Source: Cyanobium sp. NIES-981 (GTDB lineage: Bacteria; Cyanobacteriota; Cyanobacteriia; PCC-6307; Cyanobiaceae). Taken from it: a stretch of DNA of 64,000 nt. The notes beneath the pieces were generated by a model. The model was not told the origin of the DNA. It ran no database searches and saw nothing but the letters and a program-made list of their open reading frames with translations. Position numbers and translations under genes: made by a program. Positions 39,594-49,492 of the stretch are shown here, one piece after another (the stretch's first letter is position 1; each line of letters begins with the position of its first letter). The stretch spans positions 1,426,001-1,490,000 of the forward strand of contig NZ_LT578417.1 in NCBI RefSeq assembly GCF_900088535.1. Reading direction: 5' to 3'.

Positions 39594-41323
39594 TGCGACA
39601 CGCCTCCGGCGTTGAAGAAGTCCCTGGGCTTCAGCTGGTCGTACCGCGCCGCCAGCTCCGGGGACGGCTCCTCGTAGGGATGGCTGAACACCTGCTGCAG
39701 CTCCTGGATCAGGGTGGTGTCCCCTTGGGCAGCCTGTTCATAGGCCGGGGCGATCAGCCATTCGCGCCAGGTGATGGCCGGGTTCACGCATTTCATCGCT
39801 GCGGAGATCACGCTGAGCTCTCCGTTGGCCGTGATCTGATCCCGCCAGCGTTGCAACCACTGCGTCCATTGCGCATCGAGCTCCTCAGAGCTGGGCAGGT
39901 AAAAGCTCTTCTTCAGAGCCGAGACCTGCTCGGGAATGGCCGACAGCCTGCGGAAGAAGATCGTGTAATCCACCTTGCTCTGCACCATCAGCTGGAGCAG
40001 CTGGTTCACCAGCTCGGCGTCGTAACGGCTCAGGCCGAGCTTGCGGGCCCACATCGCCTCCATCTCCTGCTGCATGGCTTCGGCGAATCCCTCCCGGATC
40101 TGGTCCAGCCGGGCCAGGGCTTCCGGGTTGTCCTCCAGCAGCAACCGGATGGCGGCCCAGAACATCTGGTAGTTGGCCTCGGCCGCCGCCGGCTGGTTGA
40201 AGAAGCAGAAATGCTCGCCGCCACCAGTCCAGGGCTGAAAGCGGGGATCGAACAGTTCGCAGAAGCCGAAGGGGCCGTAGTCGAGGGTGTAGCCACCGGC
40301 GGCGCAGTTGTCGCTGTTGAAATTGCCCTGGCAGTAGCCCACGCGGATCCAGTTCGCCACCAGGGCCGTGAGCCTGCCGCGAAACAGGCCCGCCAGCTCC
40401 ACCACCTGCTCGCTGAACTCCAGGCTCGGGTCAATCTCCTGCCTGTAATTCCGCTCGATCAGGTGCGCCACGATCATCCGCAGCTCGTGGTGCGCCTCCG
40501 GATGGGCACCGCTGCGGGCACGGCGGGCGAACAGCTCCAGCTGGCCCACCCGCAGAAACGACGGTGCCACCCGGGTGGTGATCGCCGCCGGGTTGTCCAC
40601 CAGGATGTCGGGCTCGAACGATCTGGAGTTCGGGGAATACCAGGGCCGGCGGACCGTTTCCGCCCGCGACCTATACAGCGTCAGCGAGCGGGAGGTGGGA
40701 ACCCCCAGCGCGTGCATGAACTCCTGGGCCAGAAACTCGCGCACGCTGGAGCGCAGCACCGCCCGGCCATCGGCGCCGCGGCAGTAGGGCGTGGGGCCAC
40801 CGCCCTTGAGTTGCATCTCCCAGCGCTTGCCGTTGAACACCCCCTCGAACACCGAAATGGCCCGGCCATCGCCGTAGCCGTTGCCGGTGCGGAACGGGCA
40901 CTGCTGGATGTACTCGCTGCCATAGATGGAGAGCGCATAGCCGGTGGCCCAGCCGAACGGTCGCATCGGCCCTGTGGCCACGCTGATGTCACCGGAGAAC
41001 AGACGACGGAACTGGTCGTCGTGGGCCAGCGCCTCGCTCAGGCCCAGCTCGTGGAAGAGGGTGCTGCTGTGCGCCACGTACTCCGGCGCTGGAATCGGCG
41101 TGGGGGTCACCGGCACGTAGTGGCCGGAGAACACCTGGCGGGGCCGGTGATCGTGGCCATCGGCGCTGGCCTGGGGATCGGCCCGCAGGGAATCCAGCAG
41201 CGAGTAGTCGGCCCGTTGCGTGAACTCGGTGAACGTGGTGGTCGGCACTGCTGTCAGCAAATTTGTCGGCACGGGTCTCCCGGGTTCTGGGCTGTCTGGG
41301 CGTGGCCCCGACGCTGATCGCAT
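39575..41323 (-). CDS. selO: SelO-type protein adenylyltransferase (YdiU family)
   Basis: About 580 residues. Pseudokinase motifs of Sel[21 protein letters not shown] (nucleotide-binding Lys/Gly loop), [40 protein letters not shown] (catalytic N..D) and FGFCELFDP. The C-terminus SHYSCSS carries Cys where eukaryotic SelO has selenocysteine. SelO transfers AMP to Ser/Thr/Tyr of redox enzymes. Start ATG 41323 or GTG 41272. Its last codons overlap the broken PIN toxin on the other strand, marking the right edge of the island. Confidence 0.88.
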   Translation of the reverse strand: MRSASGPRPDSPEPGRPVPTNLLTAVPTTTFTEFTQRADYSLLDSLRADPQASADGHDHRPRQVFSGHYVPVTPTPIPAPEYVAHSSTLFHELGLSEALAHDDQFRRLFSGDISVATGPMRPFGWATGYALSIYGSEYIQQCPFRTGNGYGDGRAISVFEGVFNGKRWEMQLKGGGPTPYCRGADGRAVLRSSVREFLAQEFMHALGVPTSRSLTLYRSRAETVRRPWYSPNSRSFEPDILVDNPAAITTRVAPSFLRVGQLELFARRARSGAHPEAHHELRMIVAHLIERNYRQEIDPSLEFSEQVVELAGLFRGRLTALVANWIRVGYCQGNFNSDNCAAGGYTLDYGPFGFCELFDPRFQPWTGGGEHFCFFNQPAAAEANYQMFWAAIRLLLEDNPEALARLDQIREGFAEAMQQEMEAMWARKLGLSRYDAELVNQLLQLMVQSKVDYTIFFRRLSAIPEQVSALKKSFYLPSSEELDAQWTQWLQRWRDQITANGELSVISAAMKCVNPAITWREWLIAPAYEQAAQGDTTLIQELQQVFSHPYEEPSPELAARYDQLKPRDFFNAGGVSHYSCSS

Positions 41324-41337
41324 CATCCTGGCGAGCC

Positions 41338-42450
41338 TCACCCCGGCCAGCGCCAGGCGCCCCGCTCCAGGGTGGACTGCCCCTGCACCACCGTTGCCCC
41401 GAGTTCCCGCTGCAGCTGCACGTGGCGGCAACGCTCGCGTCCGGCCAGCCCGCCGATCAGCTCCGGGGCATGGGCGATCACCCACACCTGGGTGCGCTGC
41501 GCCGCGGCCCTGATCAGCCGCGCCAGCGGCGCCAGCAGATCGGGGTGGAGGCTGCTCTCCGGTTCGTTGAGCACCAGCAGGGGCGGCAGGCGCGGGCTGA
41601 ACAGCGCCACCGTCAGCAGCAGGTAGCGCAGCGTGCCGTCCGACAGTTCCGAGGCGTCCAGCGGCCGCAGCAGACCCGGCTGATGGAAGCGCAGCCGGAA
41701 CAGCCCCGCCTCCGTGCTCACGCTCAGATGAGAGCCGGGGAAGGCATCCGCGATCGCCTGCTGCAATCCCTCACCGTCACCGCTCTCCAGGATCGTCTGC
41801 ACCGCCGCCGGCAGGTCGCCGCCGTCGCCCGCCAGGGCGAAGCAGCGTGTGCCCACCCGTGGTTGGCGTGCCGGCGCGCCGGCATCGATGCGGAAGCTGT
41901 CGTAGAAGCGCCAGCTCAGGATCTGCTCGCGCAGCACATGCACCTCGGGCTGCTCCTGTGGGTCGGCGCCGCTCTGGAACAGGCTCCGGTCGGGATCGAC
42001 CTGCCCCCGGGTGCTGCCGAGCACGGCGCGGGGATGGAAGCTGCCGCCGGCCCAGATCCATTCGCCCTTCAGGGCCGGATCGAGCGCGAAGGCCGTCTGC
42101 CGCTCCTGGGGGTAACCCAGCTCGATCGCATAGGAGAAGGGCTCGGCCGCGAAGCCCAGACGCAGCCGCACCGGTTGCTGGCGCGGGCCGCCCTGCACAG
42201 GCTGCTCGCCCTGCCGCATCTCCCGGCTCAGCCGTTCCGGACCGGCCCACAGCGCCGCCGGCAGGCCCCCCTCGCGGGCCAGGGCCCCCACCAGCTCGCC
42301 GCGGGCGGCGGCCACGATCAGCCGCAGGGCCCGGTAGAGGTTGCTCTTGCCGCTGCCGTTGCCCCCCGTCACCAGCGTCAGCCGGTCCAGCGGCAGCACC
42401 ACGTTCTGCAGGGAGCGGTAGCCGCTCACGGCGAGATGGCGGATCGTCAC
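41338..42450 (-). CDS. AAA-family ATPase (RecF/SMC-like, DUF2813/COG4637 type)
   Basis: 370 residues: [20 protein letters not shown] then [20 protein letters not shown] (Walker A), signature [20 protein letters not shown], Walker [21 protein letters not shown] and the H-loop [14 protein letters not shown]. Such stand-alone ABC-type ATPases are of unknown role; some belong to defence systems with a nuclease partner, none of which is next to it. Its start overlaps the upstream gene stop by 4 bp, so it is translationally coupled to a secreted protein. Confidence 0.83.
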   Translation of the reverse strand: MTIRHLAVSGYRSLQNVVLPLDRLTLVTGGNGSGKSNLYRALRLIVAAARGELVGALAREGGLPAALWAGPERLSREMRQGEQPVQGGPRQQPVRLRLGFAAEPFSYAIELGYPQERQTAFALDPALKGEWIWAGGSFHPRAVLGSTRGQVDPDRSLFQSGADPQEQPEVHVLREQILSWRFYDSFRIDAGAPARQPRVGTRCFALAGDGGDLPAAVQTILESGDGEGLQQAIADAFPGSHLSVSTEAGLFRLRFHQPGLLRPLDASELSDGTLRYLLLTVALFSPRLPPLLVLNEPESSLHPDLLAPLARLIRAAAQRTQVWVIAHAPELIGGLAGRERCRHVQLQRELGATVVQGQSTLERGAWRWPG

Positions 42451-43073
42451 TCACCGTCGCCGAGGAAGATCAGCGACCCGCTGGGCGCCCAGAGCACACG
42501 GCCGCTCTGACCGGGGTAGCCCACCCGGCACCAGGTGCCCTGGCTGTTGGAGGTGCACTTGAGCGTGTCGAGCGTCTCGCCCGACACGCCCATGCCGGCG
42601 ATCGCTGAGCCGTAGTTCGGCCTGGCATAGAGGGTCACGGTGGGCTGGCCGTGGCCGCTGAGCTTCACCTTGCTGTGGGCTTCGTGACGCACCGCCGGGG
42701 CGGCCTTGCTGCGCAGGCTCGATACCGAGATGCGGTTGCCATCCCCGCCCTTTTCGATCAGCTCGAAGCTGTGGTGGCCGCTCATCAGCCAGAGGCGGCC
42801 CTGCTCATCGCGCATCGGGCGCCTGTCGGTGGTGGCAGGGCCGGCCGGCACGAAGCGGAAGATCGCACCACGGCTGAAGCTGATCTCGAAGCCCCCCTTG
42901 TCCCAGGGTCTGGTCGTGCAGGTCTGCTGGGTTGTGTTCATCCAGCAGTCCACGCTCTGGTCCGCGGCGACCGGGTTCTGGAGCGCGAGGGCTCCGGCGA
43001 GGCAGCCGGCGCTGATGGCCGCGAGGCTGAGGGCGGGAGGACCCATCCAGGTGAAAGGGAGTGTCGCGGGCAT
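42447..43073 (-). CDS. Secreted protein with SH3-like C-terminal repeat
   Basis: 208 residues from ATG 43073 (ATG 43124 possible). A signal sequence with LSLAAISAGCLAGALALQ is followed by a domain with DCWMNTTQQTCTTRPW and RLWLMSGHHSFELIEK, then a bacterial SH3-like stretch: TVTLYARPNYGSAIAGMGVS, TLDTLKCTSNSQGTWCRVGY and GQSGRVLWAPSGSLIFL. SH3b domains bind cell-wall or protein ligands. No closer family known. Confidence 0.65.
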   Translation of the reverse strand: MPATLPFTWMGPPALSLAAISAGCLAGALALQNPVAADQSVDCWMNTTQQTCTTRPWDKGGFEISFSRGAIFRFVPAGPATTDRRPMRDEQGRLWLMSGHHSFELIEKGGDGNRISVSSLRSKAAPAVRHEAHSKVKLSGHGQPTVTLYARPNYGSAIAGMGVSGETLDTLKCTSNSQGTWCRVGYPGQSGRVLWAPSGSLIFLGDGE

Positions 43074-43191
43074 TCTGCGGGCGCCGATGCAGGGCACCGC
43101 GCTGCAACCGGCCCGGTTGAACACCAGGCCAGCGACTCCCGGCTAAACAACCTGCAGGGCCCCGCCCAGCCGTCATGACCATCCGCAAGCC

Positions 43192-44724
43192 ATGAGCATC
43201 GACCTGGCGACGTGCAGCATCACCGAGCTCCAGGCCGCCTTCGCGCAGGGCACCTGCACAGCCCTGGCGGCATGCCGGGCCTGCCTCGAGCGGATCGCGG
43301 CGCTCGATGCCGCGGGGCCCACGCTGCGCGCGGTGATCGAGATCAATCCCGACGCCGAGGCGATCGCCGCCGCCCTGGATCGGGAGCGCCAGGAGAGCGG
43401 CCCCCGCGGCCCGCTGCATGGGGTGCCTGTGCTGGTGAAGGACAGCCTCGACACCGCCGACCGGATGATGACCACGGCGGGCTCCCTCGCCCTGGTGGGC
43501 AACATCGCGCCGCGGGATGCGGCCGTGGTAGCCCGCCTGCGCCAGGCCGGTGCCGTGCTGCTCGGCAAGACCAACATGAGCGAGTGGGGCTACATGCGCT
43601 CCACCCGCGCCTGCAGCGGCTGGAGCAGCCGCGGCGGCCAGGTGCGCAATCCCTACGTGCTCGACCGCAGTCCGCTGGGCTCCAGCTCCGGCTCGGCCGT
43701 GGCGGTGGCGGCGGGTTTGTGCACGGCGGCCATCGGTGCGGAGGTAGATGGCTCGATCGTGCGGCCGGCCTCCAGCAACGCCGTGGTGGGGCTCAAGCCC
43801 ACCGTGGGCCTGATCAGCCGCGCCGGGGGGATCGGTGTGGCCGAGCCCCAGGACACCGCGGGGCCGATGGCGCGCAGCGTGGCCGATGTGGCCCTGCTGC
43901 TCAATGCGCTGGCCAGCCGCGACCCCAACGACCCCGCCACCGACGCCGCCGATGAGCACCGCCCCCCGGACTACGGCGCCTTCCTCGACCCGGCAGCGTT
44001 GCAGGGTGCCCGCCTGGGGGTGGCGCGGGAATGCTTCGGCCAGCACGAGGGCACCGATGCGGTGATCGAGCAGGCGATCGCGCAGCTGAGGGACCTCGGC
44101 GCCGAGATCATCGATCCGGTGCGCGCCAGTGCGCTGCCCTTCTTCGGCGAGCTGGAGCTGGAACTCTTCCTCTACGGCCTCAAGGACAGCCTCAACCGCT
44201 ATCTCCACAGCCATCCTCTGGCACCGGTGCGCTCGCTGGAGGAGCTGATCCGCTTCAACCGCGACCATGCCGCCGAGGTGATGCCCTTCTTCCAGCAGGA
44301 GTTCCTGGAGCAGGCGCAGACCAAGGGCGACCCAGGCGACACCGCCTGCCGCCAGGTGATGGCGGAGCTGCGCCGGCTGAGCCGCACCGATGGCATCGAC
44401 CGGGCCCTGCGCGAGCACCGGCTCGACGCGCTGATCGCCCCCACCGAGGGCTCGCCGCCCTTCGTGATCGATCCGCTGGTGGGCGATCACATCCTTCCGG
44501 GCGGCTGCTCCACGCCGCCCGCGGTGGCCGGCTACCCCCACATCTCCGTTCCCGCCGGCTTCGTGCACGGTCTGCCGGTGGGGCTCTCATTCTTCGCCGG
44601 GTCCTGGCAGGAGGGCAAGCTCCTCGGCTACGCCTTTGCCTTCGAGCAGGCCACCCGGCACCGCCAGCCGCCCCGCTTCCTGCCCACCCTGGGGGCCGAT
44701 CGACCTCAGCGCGGATCCTTGTAG
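43192..44724 (+). CDS. Amidase-signature-family hydrolase
   Basis: 510 residues. Catalytic triad of the amidase signature: Lys in LHGVPVLVKDSLDTADR, cis-Ser and Ser nucleophile in LDRSPLGSSSGSAVAVAAGL and VDGSIVRPASSNAVVGLKPT. C-terminal SVPAGFVHGLPVGLSFFAGS is typical. No GatB/GatC neighbours and sequence unlike GatA, so a general amide hydrolase of unknown substrate. Full length. Its end overlaps the convergent O-methyltransferase gene by 19 bp. Confidence 0.87.
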   Translation: MSIDLATCSITELQAAFAQGTCTALAACRACLERIAALDAAGPTLRAVIEINPDAEAIAAALDRERQESGPRGPLHGVPVLVKDSLDTADRMMTTAGSLALVGNIAPRDAAVVARLRQAGAVLLGKTNMSEWGYMRSTRACSGWSSRGGQVRNPYVLDRSPLGSSSGSAVAVAAGLCTAAIGAEVDGSIVRPASSNAVVGLKPTVGLISRAGGIGVAEPQDTAGPMARSVADVALLLNALASRDPNDPATDAADEHRPPDYGAFLDPAALQGARLGVARECFGQHEGTDAVIEQAIAQLRDLGAEIIDPVRASALPFFGELELELFLYGLKDSLNRYLHSHPLAPVRSLEELIRFNRDHAAEVMPFFQQEFLEQAQTKGDPGDTACRQVMAELRRLSRTDGIDRALREHRLDALIAPTEGSPPFVIDPLVGDHILPGGCSTPPAVAGYPHISVPAGFVHGLPVGLSFFAGSWQEGKLLGYAFAFEQATRHRQPPRFLPTLGADRPQRGSL

Positions 44725-45737
44725 GCCACCACGGCACTGGAGGGCCCCTCCAGCGGGATCGTCTCGAAGCGGCTGAAGCCGGCCTCGGAGCACCACTGGC
44801 GGAACTCGGCCGCGGTGAAGTCGAAGGCGTCGCCGAACTCGATCAGCATCATCAGCGACATAAAGAGCCCGAAGGTGTTGTGGCGGCGGGCGTCGTCGAT
44901 GAACGCCTCGATCACGATCAGCGCTCCCCCTTCCGGCAACGCCTCGAAGGCCCTGCGGATGAGGGTCTGTTTCCGCTCCAGGTTCCAGTCGTGCAGGATC
45001 ATCCCCATCGCGATCAGCTGCGCCGGCGGCCAGGGATCCTCAAAGAAATCGCCGCTCAAGGCGCGGATCCGCTCCCCCAGGCCGGCTGTGGCGATGCGGC
45101 GCTCGGCGATCCGCGTCACGGGGGGTAGATCGAAGCTCACGCAGTGGATGGCTGGGTGCACGGCGGCCACTTCACGGCACAGCAGCGCATCGGCTCCGCC
45201 GATGTCGGTGAGCGTGTCGTAGGAGCCGAAGGGGAACGCCCGCGCCAGGGCCTGAAAATTGCGGAGGGAGGAGCCGTTCATGGCGTTCATGAAGGCTTCC
45301 AGCCGCTCCGGATCGCGGTACACCGCCTCGAAGAACGGCGTGCCGGCATGCTTGGCCTCGTTCTGGGGCAGGCCGGTGCGCAGGGCCTCGGTGAGGTCGG
45401 CCCAGAAGCGGTAGTCGCGCAGCTCCCAGATCTCGGGCAGCCCGCCGATGTACTCCGGCTGGCCGCGATCCAGAAAGCGCGCCGTGGCTGGCGTGTTGCC
45501 GTACAGCGCCTGGGGCCCGTCGCCCTCGCGGGCCAGCATGTCCACCGACACCAGCAGATCGAGGAAGTCGCAGGCAGGCCGGGGCTGCAGTCCAAAGGCG
45601 GCGGCGATCGCTTCGCAGGTCATCGGCCCGGCCGCCAGCCGTGTGTGCAGCCCCAGCCCCACGGCCGTCAGCAGCGCCTTGGACACGCCATAACCGCTGG
45701 CGATGGCCAGGATGGCCGAGGGATCAGGGTCGCTCAC
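44706..45737 (-). CDS. O-methyltransferase, class I SAM-dependent (COMT-like)
   Basis: 343 residues from GTG 45737. N-terminal dimerisation wing (YGVSKALLTAVGLGLHTRLA), then the SAM site TLTDIGGADALLCREVAAVH, ALSGDFFEDPWPPAQLIAMG, the catalytic His of MILHDWNLERKQTLIRRAFE and EALPEGGALIVIEAFIDD. These are motifs of plant-COMT/acetylserotonin-type methyltransferases. The substrate is likely a small hydroxylated metabolite. A longer in-frame start at 45830 is unlikely. Confidence 0.85.
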   Translation of the reverse strand: MSDPDPSAILAIASGYGVSKALLTAVGLGLHTRLAAGPMTCEAIAAAFGLQPRPACDFLDLLVSVDMLAREGDGPQALYGNTPATARFLDRGQPEYIGGLPEIWELRDYRFWADLTEALRTGLPQNEAKHAGTPFFEAVYRDPERLEAFMNAMNGSSLRNFQALARAFPFGSYDTLTDIGGADALLCREVAAVHPAIHCVSFDLPPVTRIAERRIATAGLGERIRALSGDFFEDPWPPAQLIAMGMILHDWNLERKQTLIRRAFEALPEGGALIVIEAFIDDARRHNTFGLFMSLMMLIEFGDAFDFTAAEFRQWCSEAGFSRFETIPLEGPSSAVVAYKDPR

Positions 45738-45903
45738 GGGCGCAGAGGGGAGACGCCACGCCAGGCCTGCCGGGTGGTGATCGCGTCCCTTCACCGTATC
45801 CACGGCGCCCCGGGGCGGCACCACGCCCACAACGCTTCACCAAGCCGATGCCGTAGGCCCAGGCCGTGGTCACGATGGAATCAACCCACCCTCCATCGTG
45901 AGC

Positions 45904-47010
45904 ATGAGCGGCGGCGCCGTCCCCGGGCCCTCGAACTCAGCCCTCAGGCTCGCGGTGCTCGCCCTGATGGTGGTGTGCTTCGTGGATGTGATGGGCCAGG
46001 GTCTGGCCTTCCCGATCTTTGACACGCTGCTGCTCAAGGCCGGCTCGGGGTTTCTGCCGGCGGCCACCTCCCGATCCCAGGCGCAGGTGGTCTACAGCAT
46101 CGCCATCGGCACCTTCTTCCTCACCTGGCTGTTCGGCTCGATCTACGTGGCCCGCCTCTCGGACAGCATCGGCCGCAAACGGGGCATCCTGATCTGCCTG
46201 CTGGGCGCCTTCGCCGGCTACGCCCTGGCCGCCGCCGCGATCCCCCTGCGCAGCTACCCGTTGCTGGTGGCGTCGCGCGCCATCACCGGCTTCACGGCCG
46301 GCACCCAACCGATCGCGGCGGCGGCGATGATCGACCTGGCCCGCAGCGAGGCAGAGAGCACCAGCAACCTCGGCCTGGCCAACGTGGGCGTGAGCGGCGG
46401 CCTGGTGATCGGCCCGATCATCGGCGGGGTGTTCTCCGATCCGGCACTCCTGGGGACCTGGGCCTCGCCCACCCTGCCGTTCGTGGTGGGTGGTGGGCTC
46501 TGCCTGGTGGCGCTGGTGTTCATCGCCCTCAGCTTCCGCGATGCCCGCCAGGCCCTGGCGCCGCTGCGGCTCAGCCCGCTGGAGGTGTGGCGGTTGCTCG
46601 CCCGCGGCCTGGAGCGGCGCGCCGTGCTGCGGGTCACCGCCGTCTACTTCCCCTACATGCTCTGCTTCATGGGGTTCTACGTGTTCTCCGCCGACAGCCT
46701 CACGGCACGCTTCGGCTACGGCACCCAGGCGGCCAGCCTGGCCATGTTCCTGCTGGGCACCGGCCTCGCCCTGGCGAGCGGCCTGCTGGTGGAGCCGCTC
46801 AACGCCCGCCTGGCGCCCCGCGCGCTGCTGGGGTGGGTGGCGCTGCTGCTGTGCGGCGTGATCGCGGCCTTCGTGGCGGTGCCGTCGGGCCCGCTGGCCC
46901 TGGCCCTGCTGCTGCCGGCGGGTGCCCTGCACGGGATCGGTTATCCCACGCTGCTGGCGGTCCTCACGATGTGGCAGCGCCAGCAGCGGCCTGGCAAAGC
47001 CGGGGCCTGA
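45904..47010 (+). CDS. MFS transporter, apparently lacking the last two helices
   Basis: 368 residues. Ten hydrophobic helices; the loop 2-3 motif IYVARLSDSIGRKRGILICL and motif C-like SGGLVIGPIIGGVFSD identify a 12-helix drug:H+ antiporter relative (TetA/DHA1 type). The protein stops after ALHGIGYPTLLAVLTMWQRQ, about 50-60 residues short of family length. GTG 45898 is an alternative start. Truncated transporter or a 3' lesion; no downstream continuation was found. Confidence 0.72.
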   Translation: MSGGAVPGPSNSALRLAVLALMVVCFVDVMGQGLAFPIFDTLLLKAGSGFLPAATSRSQAQVVYSIAIGTFFLTWLFGSIYVARLSDSIGRKRGILICLLGAFAGYALAAAAIPLRSYPLLVASRAITGFTAGTQPIAAAAMIDLARSEAESTSNLGLANVGVSGGLVIGPIIGGVFSDPALLGTWASPTLPFVVGGGLCLVALVFIALSFRDARQALAPLRLSPLEVWRLLARGLERRAVLRVTAVYFPYMLCFMGFYVFSADSLTARFGYGTQAASLAMFLLGTGLALASGLLVEPLNARLAPRALLGWVALLLCGVIAAFVAVPSGPLALALLLPAGALHGIGYPTLLAVLTMWQRQQRPGKAGA

Positions 47011-47029
47011 ACGCCTGCGCCTGGCCAGC

Positions 47030-48025
47030 TCACCCCAGCGCACTCACCTCCAGCAGCCAGATGGCGATCTCCATGCTCTGGTCGATGCGGGTGAGCAGCG
47101 GGGCGTCCGCCAGCCAGGTGCCGTCGGCGTTCTGGCCGGCTAGCAGGTGGCGCACGATCGCCTCGCTCAGCGCCCGCGGGGCGGCCTCCCCCGTGGCAGC
47201 CGCCAACTCGGCGCAGCCCCAGGCCACCTTGTGGGCGAAGGGTTCGGCCACCATGAGCGGGGCGCAGGCTTCGGCGAAGGCGCCGTAGCCCCGCGCTGTG
47301 GCGAGCGGGGCCGCCTCGCCGCTGGCCTGATGCAAGCGGCAGAGAAACGCGATCGGATAGCCGAGGAAGAACCAGGCCTGGCCCGGCTCCCCCGCCTCCA
47401 CGCAATGGAGCGGGGCGGCCTCGAGGGGGAACTCTGTCTGCAGCTGCCCCTCGGGAGTCATCCGCAGGTAGAGACGGCTGGCGGGAGCGGGCTGGGCCTC
47501 AAGGAAGCACTGAAGGGCGAGGGCCGCTCCTCGGGCCCGCTCCAGATCCCCGAAATAGAGCGAGGCCAGGCCGAGATGGGCACAGGTGAGCAGTTCCAGC
47601 ACCGCCTTGTGGCCGTGGCCGACGCCCTTGCCGCCGGGCTGGAGGGTGAAGCCGGGCGGCGTATCGCTCCAGAAGCGCTTCAGGAAGCCCCAGGCCGGCA
47701 GGCTCAGATCGAAGCGGCCGATCTTGTGGGCCGCCATCGCGATCCAGCCGCCCATGTAGGCCGGATAGGCGGCCAGCACCGGATCGCTGGTGCGCAGGTC
47801 GGGGCGGCTGAGGAGGTCGCCGCCGGGCTGCTGGAAGCGGGCTGCGATCAGGTCGAGCAGCTGCCTCGCCTCGCGGGGGCGGCCGGCCAGCTGCAGCAGA
47901 TAGGGCGCCTTGTAGTGGGCCGCCAGGTCGTCACCCAGCCCTCCAGGGGAGTTCAGCCGGGCCAAGACCCACGCCACCGTGCGCTCCGCCGCCGCGCGGC
48001 AGGCCTCCTGAAATGCTGCCTGCAT
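47030..48025 (-). CDS. Predicted alpha/alpha-toroid protein (terpene-cyclase/prenyltransferase-like fold), unknown
   Basis: 331 residues from ATG 48025 with repeated helix pairs (VAWVLARLNSPGGLGDDLAA, AYPAYMGGWIAMAAHKIGRF, FLGYPIAFLCRLHQASGEA and LLAGQNADGTWLADAPLLTR). QNADGTW recalls the QW motifs of squalene/hopene cyclases, but the DXDD acid motif is not seen. The SDR gene lies 66 bp upstream on the same strand. Function unknown. Confidence 0.55.
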   Translation of the reverse strand: MQAAFQEACRAAAERTVAWVLARLNSPGGLGDDLAAHYKAPYLLQLAGRPREARQLLDLIAARFQQPGGDLLSRPDLRTSDPVLAAYPAYMGGWIAMAAHKIGRFDLSLPAWGFLKRFWSDTPPGFTLQPGGKGVGHGHKAVLELLTCAHLGLASLYFGDLERARGAALALQCFLEAQPAPASRLYLRMTPEGQLQTEFPLEAAPLHCVEAGEPGQAWFFLGYPIAFLCRLHQASGEAAPLATARGYGAFAEACAPLMVAEPFAHKVAWGCAELAAATGEAAPRALSEAIVRHLLAGQNADGTWLADAPLLTRIDQSMEIAIWLLEVSALG

Positions 48026-48091
48026 GCCGTTCCGCTCCTGGGCCCACGCTGTCTGCCTGCACCCTGCCAAGCCCTGCGGCATCGGACGGTT

Positions 48092-49075
48092 TCAGAATCG
48101 CGGGGCCCGGCGACCGGCGAGCAGCAGCAACCACCAGGGCACCCGCAGATCGGGAATCCATCCGGCTCGCGAGGCCAGCGCGGGCACCACAGCGGGCAGC
48201 ACGGCCCGCAACGAGCGCAGCGAGGCAGGTCGGCGCCCCTCCGCATCCACCACCCCATAGGTGGCCGCCAGTTCCGCGACGATTCCCACCGTGCCGGATC
48301 GGCGCAGCAGATCGGGGTCTGCAGCCAGCGCCGCGATCACACGCCCGCTCAGCAACGGGGTTTCCCAGTTGGCCTGGCTCGCCAGCGCCTGGATGGCGCG
48401 GTCCCTCGACCCCGACTCCCGGCTCTCCTCGGCCAGCTCCCGGATGTGCTCGGTACCGACGATGCCGGGCCACAGAGCCAGGGAGGTCACGCCATGGGGC
48501 CGCAGTTCCGCAGCCATCTCGGCCGCCAGGCGGTCGCAGGCGGCCTTGCCCGTGCCGTAGGCCGCATTGAACAGGGGGAACAGCCCTCCCCACGACGAGA
48601 TCGTGCAGATCAGGCCGCACCGCCGCGGCACCATCAGCTGCGCGGCATGCACCGAAGCGATGTAGTGGCTGCGCAGCCCCACCCCATTGCAGGCATCCCA
48701 GAGGCCGGGATCCGCCTCCCAGAAGGGCTGGCCCATCGACTCGCGCAGTGCCCGCACCCCGCCGTAGACGTTGTTCACCAGCACATCCAGCCGGCCGTCG
48801 AAGTCCTGCCTGATGCGTGCGAACAGGGCCTCCACCTGAGCGTCGTCGGTGTGATCCACAGCGACAGGCCGGCAGCGGCCTCCAGCTGCTTCAACGGCCG
48901 CGCAGGTCTCGGCGAGGCTTCCCCCCACCGGATCGGTGGTTCCATCCGGCTGCAGGCTGCGGCCGGTGACCACCACCGTGGCGCCAGCCTCCCCCAATCC
49001 CACGGCAATCCCCCGACCGATGCCCCGGCTGGCTCCGGTCACCAGCGCCACCGCGCCCTCCAGCACCCCCGGCAT
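48092..49075 (-). CDS. Short-chain dehydrogenase/reductase (DHRS1-like)
   Basis: 327 residues. Cofactor motif ALVTGASRGIGRGIAVGLGE, DVLVNNVYGGVRAL (NNxxG), the catalytic Ser of ICTISSWGGLFPLFNAAYGT and Y-x3-K (YGTGK), and LALWPGIVGTEH. The C-terminal extension ending in a hydrophobic helix (RVPWWLLLLAGRR) is DHRS1-like and may tether it to membranes. NAD(P)H-dependent oxidoreductase; substrate unknown. Confidence 0.85.
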   Translation of the reverse strand: MPGVLEGAVALVTGASRGIGRGIAVGLGEAGATVVVTGRSLQPDGTTDPVGGSLAETCAAVEAAGGRCRPVAVDHTDDAQVEALFARIRQDFDGRLDVLVNNVYGGVRALRESMGQPFWEADPGLWDACNGVGLRSHYIASVHAAQLMVPRRCGLICTISSWGGLFPLFNAAYGTGKAACDRLAAEMAAELRPHGVTSLALWPGIVGTEHIRELAEESRESGSRDRAIQALASQANWETPLLSGRVIAALAADPDLLRRSGTVGIVAELAATYGVVDAEGRRPASLRSLRAVLPAVVPALASRAGWIPDLRVPWWLLLLAGRRAPRF

Positions 49076-49492
49076 CCATCCCTCCCCGTTGTGGCCTGTT
49101 CACTGTGGCGTCCGGCGCAGCATCAGCATGAAGACCTATTGATCCCGGAAGCCTTCCCGTCGATGCTGTTCCCATCGAACTCGGGGGCATCCATGGACGA
49201 CGATCCACCGACTCAGCCACGAGGAGCGAGCTGACTGCTGATCCCTGCTCCAACAGTCTTCTCCAACCATGAGCGGGCCGTTGGGTCGGACATCACCTGA
49301 GCGTCTGATCCATCGACACTCCACCTGCACCGCCTGAGGTGCCCCAGGAGCCACATCCGCTCCATCCCTGGACACCTGGCCCCAGGCGATCTCCCTCAGC
49401 AGCTCCGACCACAACCCAACGATTCCAGGCCCCTGGGTGCATCACACCCAGGGGCTTTGTCATGGCAACGCAGAAAGGCCCGGTGGCTGACA
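49076..49492. other. Non-coding gap of about 415 bp
   Basis: No convincing gene; short frames only. It separates the SDR promoter (leftward) from the 3' end of the hydrolase gene and contains the terminator-like hairpin at 49430. An unrecognised small RNA ending at that hairpin is possible but there is no promoter evidence. Confidence 0.4.
49430..49460 (+). terminator. Strong hairpin CCCCTGGGTG-CATCA-CACCCAGGGG followed by CTTTGT
   Basis: A perfect 10-bp stem with a 5-base loop and a short T-containing tail on the plus strand. The minus-strand hydrolase gene ends 30 bp to the right, so it may act for that gene too, although the T run is on the plus side. No plus-strand gene ends just before it, which is odd. 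Confidence 0.55.

Noticed and set aside
39593-41317. Possible fusion of the PIN toxin with a 580-residue C-terminal extension
   Set aside because: The extension is exact antisense of selO and shows no domain; a two-base deletion at the toxin end explains it.
49256-49460. Small RNA ending at the 49430 hairpin
   Set aside because: No promoter-like sequence or conserved structure could be seen; only the hairpin itself is reported.
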